Source of the DNA: MGBC124762 sp048201935
Lineage (GTDB): Bacteria; Bacillota; Clostridia; Oscillospirales; Oscillospiraceae
DNA: 64,000 nucleotides
Assembly (NCBI GenBank): GCA_048201935.1
Contig: DBFBGR010000002.1
Location: forward strand, 124,001-188,000
Reading direction: 5' to 3'
Under the pieces are notes generated by a model, which made no database searches, was not told the DNA's origin, and worked only from the letters and a program-made list of their open reading frames with translations. The translations under genes were made by a program, and so were the position numbers. Shown in pieces: positions 7,109 through 15,476 of the stretch (position 1 is its first letter; each line of letters opens with the position of its first letter).

Positions 7109-7648
7109 TCAATACCACTCCAGCGGCTTTTGCGGATAAGCGCCCAGGATATGGATAAACCGATAGCGCACCACGGTATAGGTGCTCAGCGGCCGGTTGT
7201 CCGCGTCGTAGGAATGGGCGGCGATGAGCGTGTTCTGCAGCGTGGGCCGGCGGCCCATGGAGACGATGATGGGCGTATGGCCCCACACTCCCTCCCGGAA
7301 CATGAGCTGGACAAAATCGCCGGGCTGGAGCTCGCTCAGGTCGTCTACCTCCACCCCCACTGGGCCGGGCCCGGGCGGCGGAAAACGGGTCAAAAAGTTA
7401 TAAAAATACGGCACTCCGGTCCATGCCGGGGCTTTTTGATTGGCATTGATGTAGTACCAGCCAAAGGTGGGCATGTAGTTCATTACGCCGGTGCCAGCGT
7501 ACAGGCATTGCGAGGCGAAATTGGTGCAGTCGCCTCCCAGGTTTTCATAGTCATAAAAGGCCGGATTGCGGCCAAAGGCCCAGCGGTGGGCGTAGGCTAC
7601 CGCCTTGGCCCGGTCGTATGGGATAGGCGGCGTGGAAACGGTGGGCAT
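7109..7648 (-). CDS. Amidase_6 domain protein (NlpC/P60-like cysteine amidase)
   Basis: 179 residues. The start has YDRAKAVAYAHRWAFGRNP and a catalytic-cysteine motif NLGGDCTNFASQ (C41), and a histidine follows at WGHTPIIVS (H124); these are hallmarks of the Amidase_6 family found in Firmicutes spore and wall proteins. No signal peptide is seen. The tryptophan- and tyrosine-rich middle could bind glycan or peptide. AGGGGAG precedes the ATG. Single gene, divergent from the aldolase gene. The exact substrate is unknown. Confidence 0.82.
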   Translation of the reverse strand: MPTVSTPPIPYDRAKAVAYAHRWAFGRNPAFYDYENLGGDCTNFASQCLYAGTGVMNYMPTFGWYYINANQKAPAWTGVPYFYNFLTRFPPPGPGPVGVEVDDLSELQPGDFVQLMFREGVWGHTPIIVSMGRRPTLQNTLIAAHSYDADNRPLSTYTVVRYRFIHILGAYPQKPLEWY

Positions 7649-7708
7649 GACAGTCTCCCCTTTCTGTCCAGCCTATGCCAAATCTACCAAAAATGTGCCT
7701 GCTACCCC

Positions 7709-7737
7709 TTGCATTTATTGGGCATAAATGGTACAAT
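7709..7737 (+). promoter_or_regulatory. sigma-A promoter of fba
   Basis: TTGCAT (7709-7714), 17-base spacer, TACAAT (7732-7737); start codon 33 bases downstream. Confidence 0.65.
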
Positions 7738-7770
7738 GTATGCGATTTCTTAGAAAAGGAGTTGTTTCCC

Positions 7771-8739
7771 ATGGCTCTCGTCACGTCTACCGAAATGTTC
7801 AAAAAGGCCTATGCCGGAGGATACGCCGTTGGCGCCTTCAACGTCAACAATATGGAGATCGTCCAGGGCATCACCGAGGCCTGCCGCGAGGAGAAGGCCC
7901 CTGTCATCCTCCAGGTGTCCAAGGGCGCTCGCGCCTACGCCAACCACACCTATTTGGTGAAGCTGGTGGAGGCCGCCGTTATCGAGTGCCCCGAGATCCC
8001 CATCGTCCTGCATCTGGACCACGGTCCCGACTTCGAGACCTGCAAGGCCTGCATCGACGGCGGCTTCACCTCCGTGATGATCGACGCCTCTTCCAAGCCC
8101 TTCGACGAGAACGTGGAGATCACCAAGAAGGTGGTGGAGTACGCCCACGACCACGGCGTGGTGGTGGAGGCCGAGCTGGGCACCCTGGCCGGCATCGAGG
8201 ACGACGTGAAGGTGGACGCTCACGCCGCCTCCTATACCCGCCCCGAAGAGGTGGAGGAGTTCGTCTCCAAGACCGGTTGCGACTCCCTGGCCATCGCCAT
8301 CGGCACCAGCCACGGCGCTTATAAGTTTACCGCCGACCAGTGCACCCGCAACGAGAAGGGCATCCTGGTACCCCCTCCCCTGCGCTTTGATGTGCTGGAG
8401 GAGGTCTCCAAGCGCCTGCCCGGCTTCCCCATCGTCCTCCACGGCTCCTCCAGCGTGCCTCAGGACTACGTGAAGATGGTCAACGAGCACGGCGGCAAGA
8501 TGCCCGACGCCGTGGGTATCCCCGAGGAGCAGCTCCGCAAGGCCGCGGGGTTGTCGGTGTGCAAGATCAACATCGACTCCGACCTCCGGCTCACCATGAC
8601 CGGCACCATTCGCCAGTTCTTTGACGAGCACCCCGACAAGTTTGACCCCCGGGAGTACCTCAAGCCCGCCCGGGCCAACATCAAAGAGACCGTGCGCCAC
8701 AAGCTGGTGGACGTGCTGGGCTGCGCCGGCAAGGCCTGA
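7771..8739 (+). CDS. fba: Class II fructose-1,6-bisphosphate aldolase
   Basis: 322 residues, zinc-dependent class II ketose-bisphosphate aldolase, cytosolic glycolysis/gluconeogenesis enzyme splitting fructose-1,6-bisphosphate. Metal-ligand and active-site stretches are visible: GAFNVNNMEIVQGI at the start, VLHLDHGPDFETC (His and Asp), EAELGTLAGIEDD, AIGTSHGAYKF (His), and IVLHGSSSVP (His). The ATG at 7771 follows AAAAGGAG; the longer upstream reading is not supported. Codon use is strongly biased towards C-ending codons, as expected for a highly expressed gene. A 10-base-pair hairpin separates it from the phosphofructokinase gene, so levels of the two may differ. Confidence 0.96.
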   Translation: MALVTSTEMFKKAYAGGYAVGAFNVNNMEIVQGITEACREEKAPVILQVSKGARAYANHTYLVKLVEAAVIECPEIPIVLHLDHGPDFETCKACIDGGFTSVMIDASSKPFDENVEITKKVVEYAHDHGVVVEAELGTLAGIEDDVKVDAHAASYTRPEEVEEFVSKTGCDSLAIAIGTSHGAYKFTADQCTRNEKGILVPPPLRFDVLEEVSKRLPGFPIVLHGSSSVPQDYVKMVNEHGGKMPDAVGIPEEQLRKAAGLSVCKINIDSDLRLTMTGTIRQFFDEHPDKFDPREYLKPARANIKETVRHKLVDVLGCAGKA

Positions 8740-8755
8740 CGCTTGTCAAACAAGT

Positions 8756-8778
8756 AAGAGAGGGCTCTGCCCTCTCTT
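8756..8778 (+). terminator. Hairpin between fba and phosphofructokinase gene
   Basis: Perfect 10-base arms (8756-8765 and 8769-8778) with a 3-base loop, followed by GCTTTATTATG. Probably a partial terminator, because no separate promoter is evident before the next gene. Confidence 0.65.
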
Positions 8779-8810
8779 GCTTTATTATGAATTTACAGGA
8801 GGAAACAACT

Positions 8811-10052
8811 ATGGAACAACTTCGCGGCGCCTGCATCATCGGCCAGTCCGGCGGCCCCACTTCCGTCATCAACGCCAGCGCCTACGGCGTGATCCGTACC
8901 GCGCTGGATAACCCCGCCATTACCGCCGTCTACGGCGCGGCCCACGGCATTAAGGGCGTGCTGGACGACAAGCTCTATGACATGGGCAAGGAGGACGCCA
9001 AGGAGCTGGAGCTGCTGCTGCACACCCCCTCCTCCGAGTTGGGCTCCTGCCGCTACAAGATCGCCGACCCCGACGTGGACGACACCGACTACAAGCGCAT
9101 CCTGGAGATCTTCCAGAAGTACGACGTGCGCTACTTCTTCTACAACGGCGGCAACGACTCCATGGACACCTGCAACAAGATCTCCAAGTATATGCAGAAG
9201 GTGGGCTACGCCTGCCGCATCATGGGCGTGCCCAAGACCATCGACAACGACCTCTTCGGCACCGACCACTGCCCTGGCTTCGCCAGCGCCGCCAAGTATA
9301 TCGCCACCTCCTGCGCCGAGGTCTATAAGGACGCCCGGGTGTACGACACCGGCATGGTGACCATCATCGAGATCATGGGCCGTCACGCCGGCTGGCTGGC
9401 CGGCGCCGCCGCTCTGGCGGGCGTGGTGGGCTGCGCGCCTGACCTCGTTTACCTCCCCGAGGTGGACTTTGATATGGACAAGTTCCTGGCCGACGTGGAG
9501 CGCATCTACAAGGCCAACGGCAAGTGCATCGTGGCCGTCTCCGAGGGCATCCACTATGCCGACGGCACCTTTGTCTCCGAGGCCAAGGCCTCCGCCACCG
9601 ACGGCTTTGGCCATGCCCAGTTGGGCGGTCTGGCCGCCATGCTGGCCAACATCGTGAAGGAGAAGACCGGCTCCAAGGTCCGGGGCATCGAGCTTTCCCT
9701 CCTCCAGCGCTGCGGCGCCCATGTGGCCTCCCGCACCGACATCGACGAGTCCTTCCTGGCGGGCAAGACCGCCGTGGAGGCCGCCGTGTCCGGCGAGACG
9801 GACAAGATGGTGGGCTTTGAGTGCTCCCGTGAGGGCGGCAAGTATAGCTGCAAGACCAAGCTCTTCAACCTCTCTGAGGTGGCCAACTTCGAGAAGAAGG
9901 TCCCCCTGGAGTGGATCAACGCCGAGCACAACGGCGTGACCCAGGCCTTCATCGACTATGCCCTGCCCCTCATCCAGGGCGACGCCCAGGCTCCCACCGA
10001 GCACTCCCTCCCCCGCTTTGCCCGGCTGAAGAAGGTCCTGACCAATCCCTGA
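8811..10052 (+). CDS. pfp: PPi-dependent 6-phosphofructokinase
   Basis: 413 residues. Phosphofructokinase signatures are present: GQSGGPTSVINAS near the N-terminus, NGGNDSMDT (N115-D116) in place of the GGDGS of ATP enzymes, GVPKTIDNDL (K142, D145-D147), and the substrate loop VTIIEIMGRHAGWLA. The Asp after GGN and the lysine in PKTIDND are the features that select pyrophosphate over ATP. It would phosphorylate fructose-6-phosphate reversibly with PPi. Strong codon bias matches fba, the upstream neighbour in the same pathway. AGGAGG precedes the ATG. Confidence 0.93.
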   Translation: MEQLRGACIIGQSGGPTSVINASAYGVIRTALDNPAITAVYGAAHGIKGVLDDKLYDMGKEDAKELELLLHTPSSELGSCRYKIADPDVDDTDYKRILEIFQKYDVRYFFYNGGNDSMDTCNKISKYMQKVGYACRIMGVPKTIDNDLFGTDHCPGFASAAKYIATSCAEVYKDARVYDTGMVTIIEIMGRHAGWLAGAAALAGVVGCAPDLVYLPEVDFDMDKFLADVERIYKANGKCIVAVSEGIHYADGTFVSEAKASATDGFGHAQLGGLAAMLANIVKEKTGSKVRGIELSLLQRCGAHVASRTDIDESFLAGKTAVEAAVSGETDKMVGFECSREGGKYSCKTKLFNLSEVANFEKKVPLEWINAEHNGVTQAFIDYALPLIQGDAQAPTEHSLPRFARLKKVLTNP

Positions 10053-10066
10053 TAGGAACACACAGC

Positions 10067-10101
10067 AAAGAGGGCGGCAACGATGTGTTGCCGCCCTCTT
10101 T
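10067..10101. terminator. Bidirectional terminator (pfp / ABC permease)
   Basis: Perfect 15-base arms (10067-10081 and 10087-10101) with a 5-base loop; T-run on the plus strand (10099-10103) and A-run at the other side, so it can end both the phosphofructokinase transcript and the convergent ABC operon. Confidence 0.85.
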
Positions 10102-10119
10102 TTATGCCATTTGGGACTT

Positions 10120-10737
10120 TTATAGCTCCTTGCGGGCCATGATGGCCAGGGAGATGAAGTTGGAGATGCCCAGGAGCGCCAGACCGGCCACAGGCACCAG
10201 CGCGGAGAGGGCGCGGTCGCTCAGGCTGAGCAGGAAAATATCGCCGGACTTGTCGGAGAGGACGGCGGCGCAAAAGGCGATCAGGACGGAAAAGACGGCG
10301 ATGACCGCAATGACGATGACCCGGGACTTGGTGCCGCCGAAGCGGTAGAAGATGGGCAGGATCACCGCGGCGTAGACCAGCAGCGCACCGGCGTAGAGCA
10401 GCGCGGTGTCCAGCAGGTCGGCCTTTTGGAACATGCCCACCACCGTCTGTAGCGCGAACACCACCCCCGCCAGCAGGAGCACCAGCACATACCGGGCGTT
10501 CACCATATCCCGGCGGCCATTGGGCGCGGCGGCGGCATAGGCCTCCCAGTGGTTTGCGTCGTCGTAGCTGAAGAGGCTCATAATGCTGGAGCCGGAGAAG
10601 ATGACCAGGTACAGCGAGGCAAAGCCCGCGGAAAAATTACTGAATATGGATAATATGGCAAAGGCCATCACAAAGCACAGGTAAAACCCTGCGTTGACCA
10701 TCTGCAAGGAGAGGTCCCGCTTCAAAAAGCCTGTCAT
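10120..10737 (-). CDS. ABC-2 type membrane permease
   Basis: 205 residues with about six membrane segments and the motif FSYDDANHWEAYAAAAP, typical of the ABC_2 permease subfamily found with YtrA-regulated exporters. The permease would move an unknown substrate (often peptide or antibiotic) across the membrane using the ATPase encoded just upstream (spacing 1 base). Last gene of the GntR-ATPase-permease unit that ends at the 10067-10101 terminator. Confidence 0.83.
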   Translation of the reverse strand: MTGFLKRDLSLQMVNAGFYLCFVMAFAILSIFSNFSAGFASLYLVIFSGSSIMSLFSYDDANHWEAYAAAAPNGRRDMVNARYVLVLLLAGVVFALQTVVGMFQKADLLDTALLYAGALLVYAAVILPIFYRFGGTKSRVIVIAVIAVFSVLIAFCAAVLSDKSGDIFLLSLSDRALSALVPVAGLALLGISNFISLAIMARKEL

Positions 10738-10738
10738 A

Positions 10739-11584
10739 TCACTGTTCCCCCTTTGTGGTATACACCATGATGTCCTCCAGCGTGGCCGTCTCCACCGCCA
10801 TGTCGGGCAGAGCCCGCTTCAAGGCGGCCCGGTCGGACACCAGCGCCTGGCAGCCGTACTTGCCCTCTCGCTTGCCCACCAGGAGCTGGGCCGGAATGGC
10901 GGCCAGCTCCGCCGGAGAGCAGGAGACCTTGGCATAGGCCGCCAGCAGCTCATCCTTGGCTCCGCTGACGGTCAGGCGGCCCTTGTGAAGGTAGGCCACG
11001 TAGTCGCAGATCTTCTCCAGGTCGCTGGGGATGTGGCGGGAGATGAGGAGGGCGTGGTCCTCGACGCGGACACAGGCCAGAACTTCGTCCAAAATTTCGT
11101 CCCGGACCACCGGGTCCAGTCCCGAGGTGGCCTCGTCCAGGACCAGCAGCCGGGGCCGGTGGGCCAGGGCGGCAGCGATGGTCAGCTTCATCTTCATCCC
11201 TCGGGACAGCTCCTTGATCTTCTTGTCCCGGGGCAGGTCGAACTTTTTCAGATAGCCCTCAAAGGTCTCGGCCTCCCAGGTAGGAAAGACCCCGGAGAGA
11301 AAGCCGCCTACCTGGCGGACCTTCAAAGCATCGGAAAAGGGGCACTCGTCAGGGACGTAGCCCACATCGCCCAGGGCCTGGGCGGCGGGCTGCCCCAGCA
11401 GCTCCACTTCCCCGCTGGTGGGCTTGATGATGCCCAGCAGACACTTGATGAAGGTGGACTTCCCCGCCCCGTTCTCTCCGATGAGACCCATAATGGTCCC
11501 GCCGGGCAGGGCCAGGTCGATGTTGTCCAGCTTAAAGCTGCCATAGTCCTTGGTCAGCCCACTGGTTTGAATGGCAAATTCCAT
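10739..11584 (-). CDS. ABC transporter ATP-binding protein
   Basis: 281 residues. Walker A GENGAGKST, Walker B LLVLDEATSGLD, and a signature loop read as LSRGMKMKL (LSGGQ in most ABC proteins; the R-G-M-K form is common in this exporter subfamily). The switch histidine is in LLISRHIPSDLE. The C-terminal 80 residues are a family extension. The ATG at 11584 is preceded by GAGGAG with 8-base spacing; an upstream GTG at 11593 overlaps the regulator's stop. Partner of the downstream permease; regulated by the upstream GntR protein. Confidence 0.92.
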   Translation of the reverse strand: MEFAIQTSGLTKDYGSFKLDNIDLALPGGTIMGLIGENGAGKSTFIKCLLGIIKPTSGEVELLGQPAAQALGDVGYVPDECPFSDALKVRQVGGFLSGVFPTWEAETFEGYLKKFDLPRDKKIKELSRGMKMKLTIAAALAHRPRLLVLDEATSGLDPVVRDEILDEVLACVRVEDHALLISRHIPSDLEKICDYVAYLHKGRLTVSGAKDELLAAYAKVSCSPAELAAIPAQLLVGKREGKYGCQALVSDRAALKRALPDMAVETATLEDIMVYTTKGEQ

Positions 11585-11589
11585 GGTGT

Positions 11590-11964
11590 TCACTCCTCTT
11601 GATATAGTAATTGCAACGCCTCCAGCACCTCTGCCCGGCTCATGCCCACGCCTTGGGCGGCCTCCACCGCCAGGCTCAGGTGCTCCTCTACCCTTCTGCG
11701 GCCCTCCTCCCGGGCCAGCTCCAGGTTCCGGGGCGCCACATAGTAGCCCTTGCCGGGCACCGCCGTGAGGAAGCCCTCCCGGGTCAGCTCGTCGTAGGCC
11801 CGCTTGGTGGTGATGACACTGATGCGCAGGTCCTGGGCCAGGGCCCGGATGGAGGGCAGGGCCTCCCCCTCGGCTAGCTGGCCGCCCAAAATCTGCCCCT
11901 TCACCTGCCGGGTGATCTGGTCGTAGATGGGCACGTCCCCGGTGTTGCGGATGATGATGTTCAT
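11590..11964 (-). CDS. GntR/YtrA-family transcriptional repressor
   Basis: 124 residues. Winged-helix GntR domain at the N-terminus: VPIYDQITRQVKGQIL, LPSIRALAQDLRISVITTKRAYDEL and GFLTAVPGKGYYV are the family hallmarks. The short helical C-terminus is the dimerisation region of the YtrA subfamily, which lacks a large ligand domain and sits with ABC exporters. It is the first gene of the operon and its stop region overlaps the ATPase start. A long perfect inverted repeat covers the -10 region of its own promoter, which points to autorepression relieved by an envelope stress or antibiotic. Confidence 0.92.
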   Translation of the reverse strand: MNIIIRNTGDVPIYDQITRQVKGQILGGQLAEGEALPSIRALAQDLRISVITTKRAYDELTREGFLTAVPGKGYYVAPRNLELAREEGRRRVEEHLSLAVEAAQGVGMSRAEVLEALQLLYQEE

Positions 11965-11975
11965 GGCCTCACCTC

Positions 11976-12014
11976 TGTGTATACTGTATATGCTCGATAT
12001 ATACAGTATACACA
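11976..12014. promoter_or_regulatory. YtrA-type operator (14-base inverted repeat)
   Basis: TGTGTATACTGTAT (11976-11989) and its exact complement (12001-12014) flank an 11-base spacer, just upstream of the GntR start codon and covering the -10 element at 12005-12010. Confidence 0.75.
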
Positions 12015-12033
12015 GTTACACTACCATTGTCAA
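12005..12033 (-). promoter_or_regulatory. Consensus sigma-A promoter of the GntR-ABC operon
   Basis: On the minus strand TTGACA (12033-12028), 17-base spacer, TATACT (12010-12005); the -10 element is inside the operator arm. Confidence 0.8.
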
Positions 12034-12043
12034 GGGGGTTGGA

Positions 12044-12074
12044 CAAAAAAATACCCGGCAACACTGCCGGGTAT
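12044..12074 (-). terminator. Terminator of the sigma/anti-sigma operon
   Basis: Perfect 10-base arms (12051-12060, 12065-12074) with a 4-base loop, followed on the minus strand by a seven-T run. It lies 24 bases after the stop codon of the putative anti-sigma gene. Confidence 0.85.
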
Positions 12075-12097
12075 CGCAAAAGCCTAAATTACAAGGG

Positions 12098-12655
12098 TTA
12101 CCGCCCTTTACTTACCCTTGGAGAAGTATTGTCGACGATGGACCATTCCTCAGTTTTTTCATCCTGGATCAAGTAGAAAAATTGCTCAGTAGGACCATCG
12201 TCCAAAAAGGTTTTGGTATGGTCGTACTCTACATCGTATTTCGCCCACACAACAATAAAGCGCTGGGCAAGCATCTCATCTGTCCAGCCTCGCTCCGCTG
12301 CAAGGTCGCTACCCATATATCTTTCCCTCACCTGTGCGGTCTCAGTCTCATCGACTTTGATCTCTGTAAGCCGTACAGCTATGGTATAGCCCTTTCCGGC
12401 CTGACCTTCAATGGCGCTCTGAACCGTTTGGATAGGATCGGCGGAGGGCTCTTGCAGCCAGGGGTCGAACAGACCCAGCTCATAGGCGGCGAAACCGCAG
12501 AGGATCATAAAAGCCATTACAGCGGCGGCTAGTATGGCGATCCTTTTGAAGCTGCCGAGCCTTCTGCGCGCATAGCTTCTGCTACATATAAGGGCTTCGG
12601 TCACATATTTGCCGTCAAGCTCATTCATGGCATCCGAAAACTGCTTTGCAGTCAT
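12098..12655 (-). CDS. Single-pass membrane protein, putative anti-sigma factor
   Basis: 185 residues: a basic cytosolic N-terminal segment (1-37), one membrane helix (about 38-60), and an extracytoplasmic domain of about 120 residues. The start codon overlaps the stop of the ECF sigma gene by four bases, the usual arrangement of a sigma factor and its anti-sigma. No zinc-binding anti-sigma motif is seen; the assignment rests on topology and position. AT-richer and less codon-biased than neighbours. Confidence 0.6.
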   Translation of the reverse strand: MTAKQFSDAMNELDGKYVTEALICSRSYARRRLGSFKRIAILAAAVMAFMILCGFAAYELGLFDPWLQEPSADPIQTVQSAIEGQAGKGYTIAVRLTEIKVDETETAQVRERYMGSDLAAERGWTDEMLAQRFIVVWAKYDVEYDHTKTFLDDGPTEQFFYLIQDEKTEEWSIVDNTSPRVSKGR

Positions 12656-13209
12656 ACCAGCACCTCCCTTTCGGCTAGATATTCCCTCATTTTTTGGCGG
12701 ATGCGTGTCAGCCGGACGGAAACATTTTTCTTCGTAAGTCCAACCAGTGCGGCAATGTCTTGATAAGACTCGGAAAACCAGTAACGGCGCATAAAAATGA
12801 TGCGGTTTTGGGTGGACAGCGTATCCAGAAAGGCCTGGATCATACCGGCAAGCTCTTTGGTCTCCACTTCAGCTTCTACGGTATCCGGCCCTGCTATACA
12901 GGCTTCGATCTCCTCCATGGCAAGGGTGTAATGGCCGCTTCGCTTACTTGCCGCCTTTCTCCAATAGGCGTTGAGGGAAAGATTTCGAACGATTTTGCAC
13001 AGATAGGTCAGCAGCGGGTCTGGACGTGCGGGAGGAATCGTGTTCCATGCGCCGAGATAGGCGTCGTTGAGACACTCCTCCGCATCTTGGATGTTGTTTA
13101 AGATGTTGTAAGAAAGCTTCTTGCAGGTTTTTCCATATTTGTGGTCCAGCTCGCGGATGGCTTGCTCTGAGCGTTGAAAAAACAGCTCAATGATGGTCGC
13201 GTCGTCCAT
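12652..13209 (-). CDS. ECF-type RNA polymerase sigma factor
   Basis: 185 residues. Region 2 (about residues 9-85: KLSYNILNNIQDAEECLNDA, then LTYLCKIVRNLSLN) and region 4 (about 125-180: FMRRYWFSESYQDIAALVGL, then VSVRLTRIRQKMREYL) are clear. ECF sigma factors direct RNA polymerase to stress genes and are held by a membrane partner, here encoded next with ATGA overlap. An alternative GTG start lies 6 bases upstream; the ribosome site GGGAGG fits either. The promoter is not obvious; a TTGACA at 13258-13263 has no good -10 partner. Confidence 0.9.
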   Translation of the reverse strand: MDDATIIELFFQRSEQAIRELDHKYGKTCKKLSYNILNNIQDAEECLNDAYLGAWNTIPPARPDPLLTYLCKIVRNLSLNAYWRKAASKRSGHYTLAMEEIEACIAGPDTVEAEVETKELAGMIQAFLDTLSTQNRIIFMRRYWFSESYQDIAALVGLTKKNVSVRLTRIRQKMREYLAEREVLV

Positions 13210-13303
13210 TGTCACGTCGCCTCCCTTCCGGCTTCACTAACTATACTACACTTTTTTGTCAAAAAACTACATGGGAGAAAGTTTTTTATAATGGACAAAG
13301 CAA

Positions 13304-13335
13304 AAACCGGCACAGCCCAAGGGCCGTGCCGGTTT
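13304..13335 (-). terminator. Terminator of the EamA-tyrS operon
   Basis: Fifteen-base arms (13304-13318 and 13321-13335) with one mismatch and a T-run on the minus strand after the stem, 20 bases past the tyrS stop. Confidence 0.8.
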
Positions 13336-13354
13336 CGATTTACTACGGTGACTT

Positions 13355-14587
13355 TTAGCCCATCTGCGCCCTGTGGAAGACCTTTTTGCCCTTTTTGATG
13401 GTGAGGCCGTCGCCTTCCAGCATGTCCTGGGAGATCATCATGGCGGTGTCAGAGACCTTCTGGCCGTTGACCTCTACCCCGCCCTGCTCGATGAGCCGCC
13501 GGGCCTCCTTCTTGGAGGGCACCAGGCCACACTTGAACATCAGGTCCAGAAGGCCGATGACGCCGTCTTGGAGGTCGTCGCCCGTCAGCGTGGTGGAGGG
13601 CATATCGGCGCTGTCGCCGCCGTTGGCGAAGATCGCCCGGGCGGCCTCCTGGGCCTTCTGGGCCTCGGCCTCGCCGTGGACCATCTTGGTGAGCTCAAAG
13701 GCCAAGATCTCCTTGGCGTCGTTGAGCTTGCTATCCTTCCAATCGGCCATGGCGTCAATCTGCTCCAGAGGCAGGAAGGTGAGCATGCGGATGCACTTCA
13801 TCACGTCGGCGTCACCCACGTTGCGCCAGTACTGGTAGAAGTCGTAGGGGCTTGTTTTATTGGGGTCCAGCCACACGGCGTTGCCGGCGGTCTTGCCCAT
13901 CTTGTGGCCCTGGGAGTCGGTCAGTAGCGTGATGGTCATGGCGTAGGCGTCCTTGCCCAGCTTGCGGCGGATGAGCTCGGTGCCGCCCAGCATATTGCTC
14001 CACTGGTCGTCGCCGCCGAACTGCATATTACAGCCCAGGGTCTGGAACATGTGGTAGAAGTCGTAGGACTGCATGATCATATAGTTGAACTCCAGGAAGC
14101 TAAGGCCCTTCTCCATGCGCTGCTCATAGCACTTGGCCCGGAGCATATTGTTCACGCTGAAGCATGCGCCCACCTCGCGCAGAAGCTCCACATAGTTGAG
14201 CTTTAAGAGCCAGTCGGCGTTATTGACCATGATGGCCTGGCTGGGGCCGTCGCCGAACTCGATGAACCGCTCCATCTGCCGCTTGAAGCACTCGGCGTTG
14301 TGGTCGATGTCCTCCTTGGTGAGCATCTTGCGCATGTCGGTGCGGCCGGAGGGGTCGCCGATCATGGTGGTGCCGCCGCCGATGAGGGCGATGGGCTTGT
14401 TGCCCGCCTGCTGGAGCCGTTTCATCAGCGTCAAGGCCATGAAGTGACCCGCCGTCAGGCTGTCGGCGGTGCAGTCAAAGCCGATATAGAAGGTGGCCTT
14501 GCCCGCGTTGACGAGCTCTCGGATCTCGGCCTCGTCGGTGACCTGGGCCAGAAGCCCGCGGGCCTTTAATTCCTCGTAAATTTGCAT
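13355..14587 (-). CDS. tyrS: Tyrosyl-tRNA synthetase
   Basis: 410 residues. Class I catalytic domain with FYIGFDCTADSLTAGHF (HIGH-like motif and tyrosine pocket), FLEFNYMIMQSYDF, QFGGDDQWSNM, and GHKMGKTAGNA in place of KMSKS. A C-terminal S4 RNA-binding domain (PSKKEARRLIEQGGVEVNGQ) follows. It charges tRNA-Tyr in the cytosol. The ATG at 14587 has AAGGAAG at good spacing; the longer frame to 14611 would overlap the EamA gene. It follows the EamA gene by 20 bases and is under the T-box at 15477-15764. Confidence 0.95.
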   Translation of the reverse strand: MQIYEELKARGLLAQVTDEAEIRELVNAGKATFYIGFDCTADSLTAGHFMALTLMKRLQQAGNKPIALIGGGTTMIGDPSGRTDMRKMLTKEDIDHNAECFKRQMERFIEFGDGPSQAIMVNNADWLLKLNYVELLREVGACFSVNNMLRAKCYEQRMEKGLSFLEFNYMIMQSYDFYHMFQTLGCNMQFGGDDQWSNMLGGTELIRRKLGKDAYAMTITLLTDSQGHKMGKTAGNAVWLDPNKTSPYDFYQYWRNVGDADVMKCIRMLTFLPLEQIDAMADWKDSKLNDAKEILAFELTKMVHGEAEAQKAQEAARAIFANGGDSADMPSTTLTGDDLQDGVIGLLDLMFKCGLVPSKKEARRLIEQGGVEVNGQKVSDTAMMISQDMLEGDGLTIKKGKKVFHRAQMG

Positions 14588-14607
14588 GTTTTTCTTCCTT
14601 TCCTCTG

Positions 14608-15453
14608 TCATTGCGCCTTCTGAGGTGCTTTTGACAATAAAATGTTATAGAGAACGATGCTACCCACCACGACCACCGCGCCGATGAGGGCCAGGGGCCC
14701 CACGGTCTCGTGGTAGAATACCGCCACCAGAATGGGATTGAGTACTGGCTCAATGCCCGAGACCAGGCTGGCGGTCACCGCCGGAGTGGTCTTCAGGCCC
14801 TCGGTGAGCAGGATATAGGCCAGGGCCACCTGGAACACACCCAAGACCACCAGGGCCGTGAGGCCGCTTAGCTCCAGCCTGGGCTGAGTCAGTACAAACG
14901 GCAGACCGATGACCGCGCTGAGCACGTCGCCCCAGAAGACCGAGCCCAGCGGGTCGCCGTCAGGCATGTCACCCAGCATAAACACTCCGGCGTAGGACAC
15001 CCCGGACAGCAGGGCCAGGACGTTGCCCAGCATCCCGCCCGCCGACAGGCTGTCCACAAAGAAAAGGACCACGCCGCCCAGCACCAGCGCGCAGACGGAA
15101 ATATCCAGCCGCCGGGGCTTTTTGCCCAAAAGGAGCACGGAAAAGAGCAGGACGAATACCGGGGCGGTAAACTGCAACACGATGGTATTGGCCGCGGTGG
15201 TGAGCTTGTTGGCCACGGCATAGAGAAGATTTGTGCCGCAGACGCACAGCGCCCCCAGGACCACCCAGCGGTTGAGCCTAGGCTTGTGGTGGGTCACAGC
15301 CATGTAGAGGCCGATGACCACCAGGGCGATGGCGGTACGGGCACCGTTAATGGCGATGCCGTTCCAGTTGATGAGCTTGATACAGAGCCCGCCGATGCTG
15401 TAAAGCGCGGCGGATAGGAACACATACAGCGTCCCCCTTTGCTGGGCGGACAT
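14608..15453 (-). CDS. EamA-family (DMT) transporter
   Basis: 281 residues with ten predicted membrane helices in two EamA repeats (about residues 5-138 and 147-275), the drug/metabolite transporter fold. Typical stretches are INGARTAIALVVIGLY in repeat one and VTASLVSGIEPVLNPI in repeat two. GGGAGGTG precedes the ATG at 15453. It is the first gene after a T-box with a TAC specifier and is co-transcribed with tyrS, so a tyrosine-related substrate is likely. Direction of transport cannot be read from the sequence. Confidence 0.88.
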   Translation of the reverse strand: MSAQQRGTLYVFLSAALYSIGGLCIKLINWNGIAINGARTAIALVVIGLYMAVTHHKPRLNRWVVLGALCVCGTNLLYAVANKLTTAANTIVLQFTAPVFVLLFSVLLLGKKPRRLDISVCALVLGGVVLFFVDSLSAGGMLGNVLALLSGVSYAGVFMLGDMPDGDPLGSVFWGDVLSAVIGLPFVLTQPRLELSGLTALVVLGVFQVALAYILLTEGLKTTPAVTASLVSGIEPVLNPILVAVFYHETVGPLALIGAVVVVGSIVLYNILLSKAPQKAQ

Positions 15454-15476
15454 CGACATCACCTCCCTTACATGCG

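Noticed and set aside
13216..13303. sigma-A promoter for the ECF gene from TTGACA at 13263-13258
   Set aside because: At 16-18 bases downstream there is no acceptable -10 element; TATAGT lies only 11 bases away.
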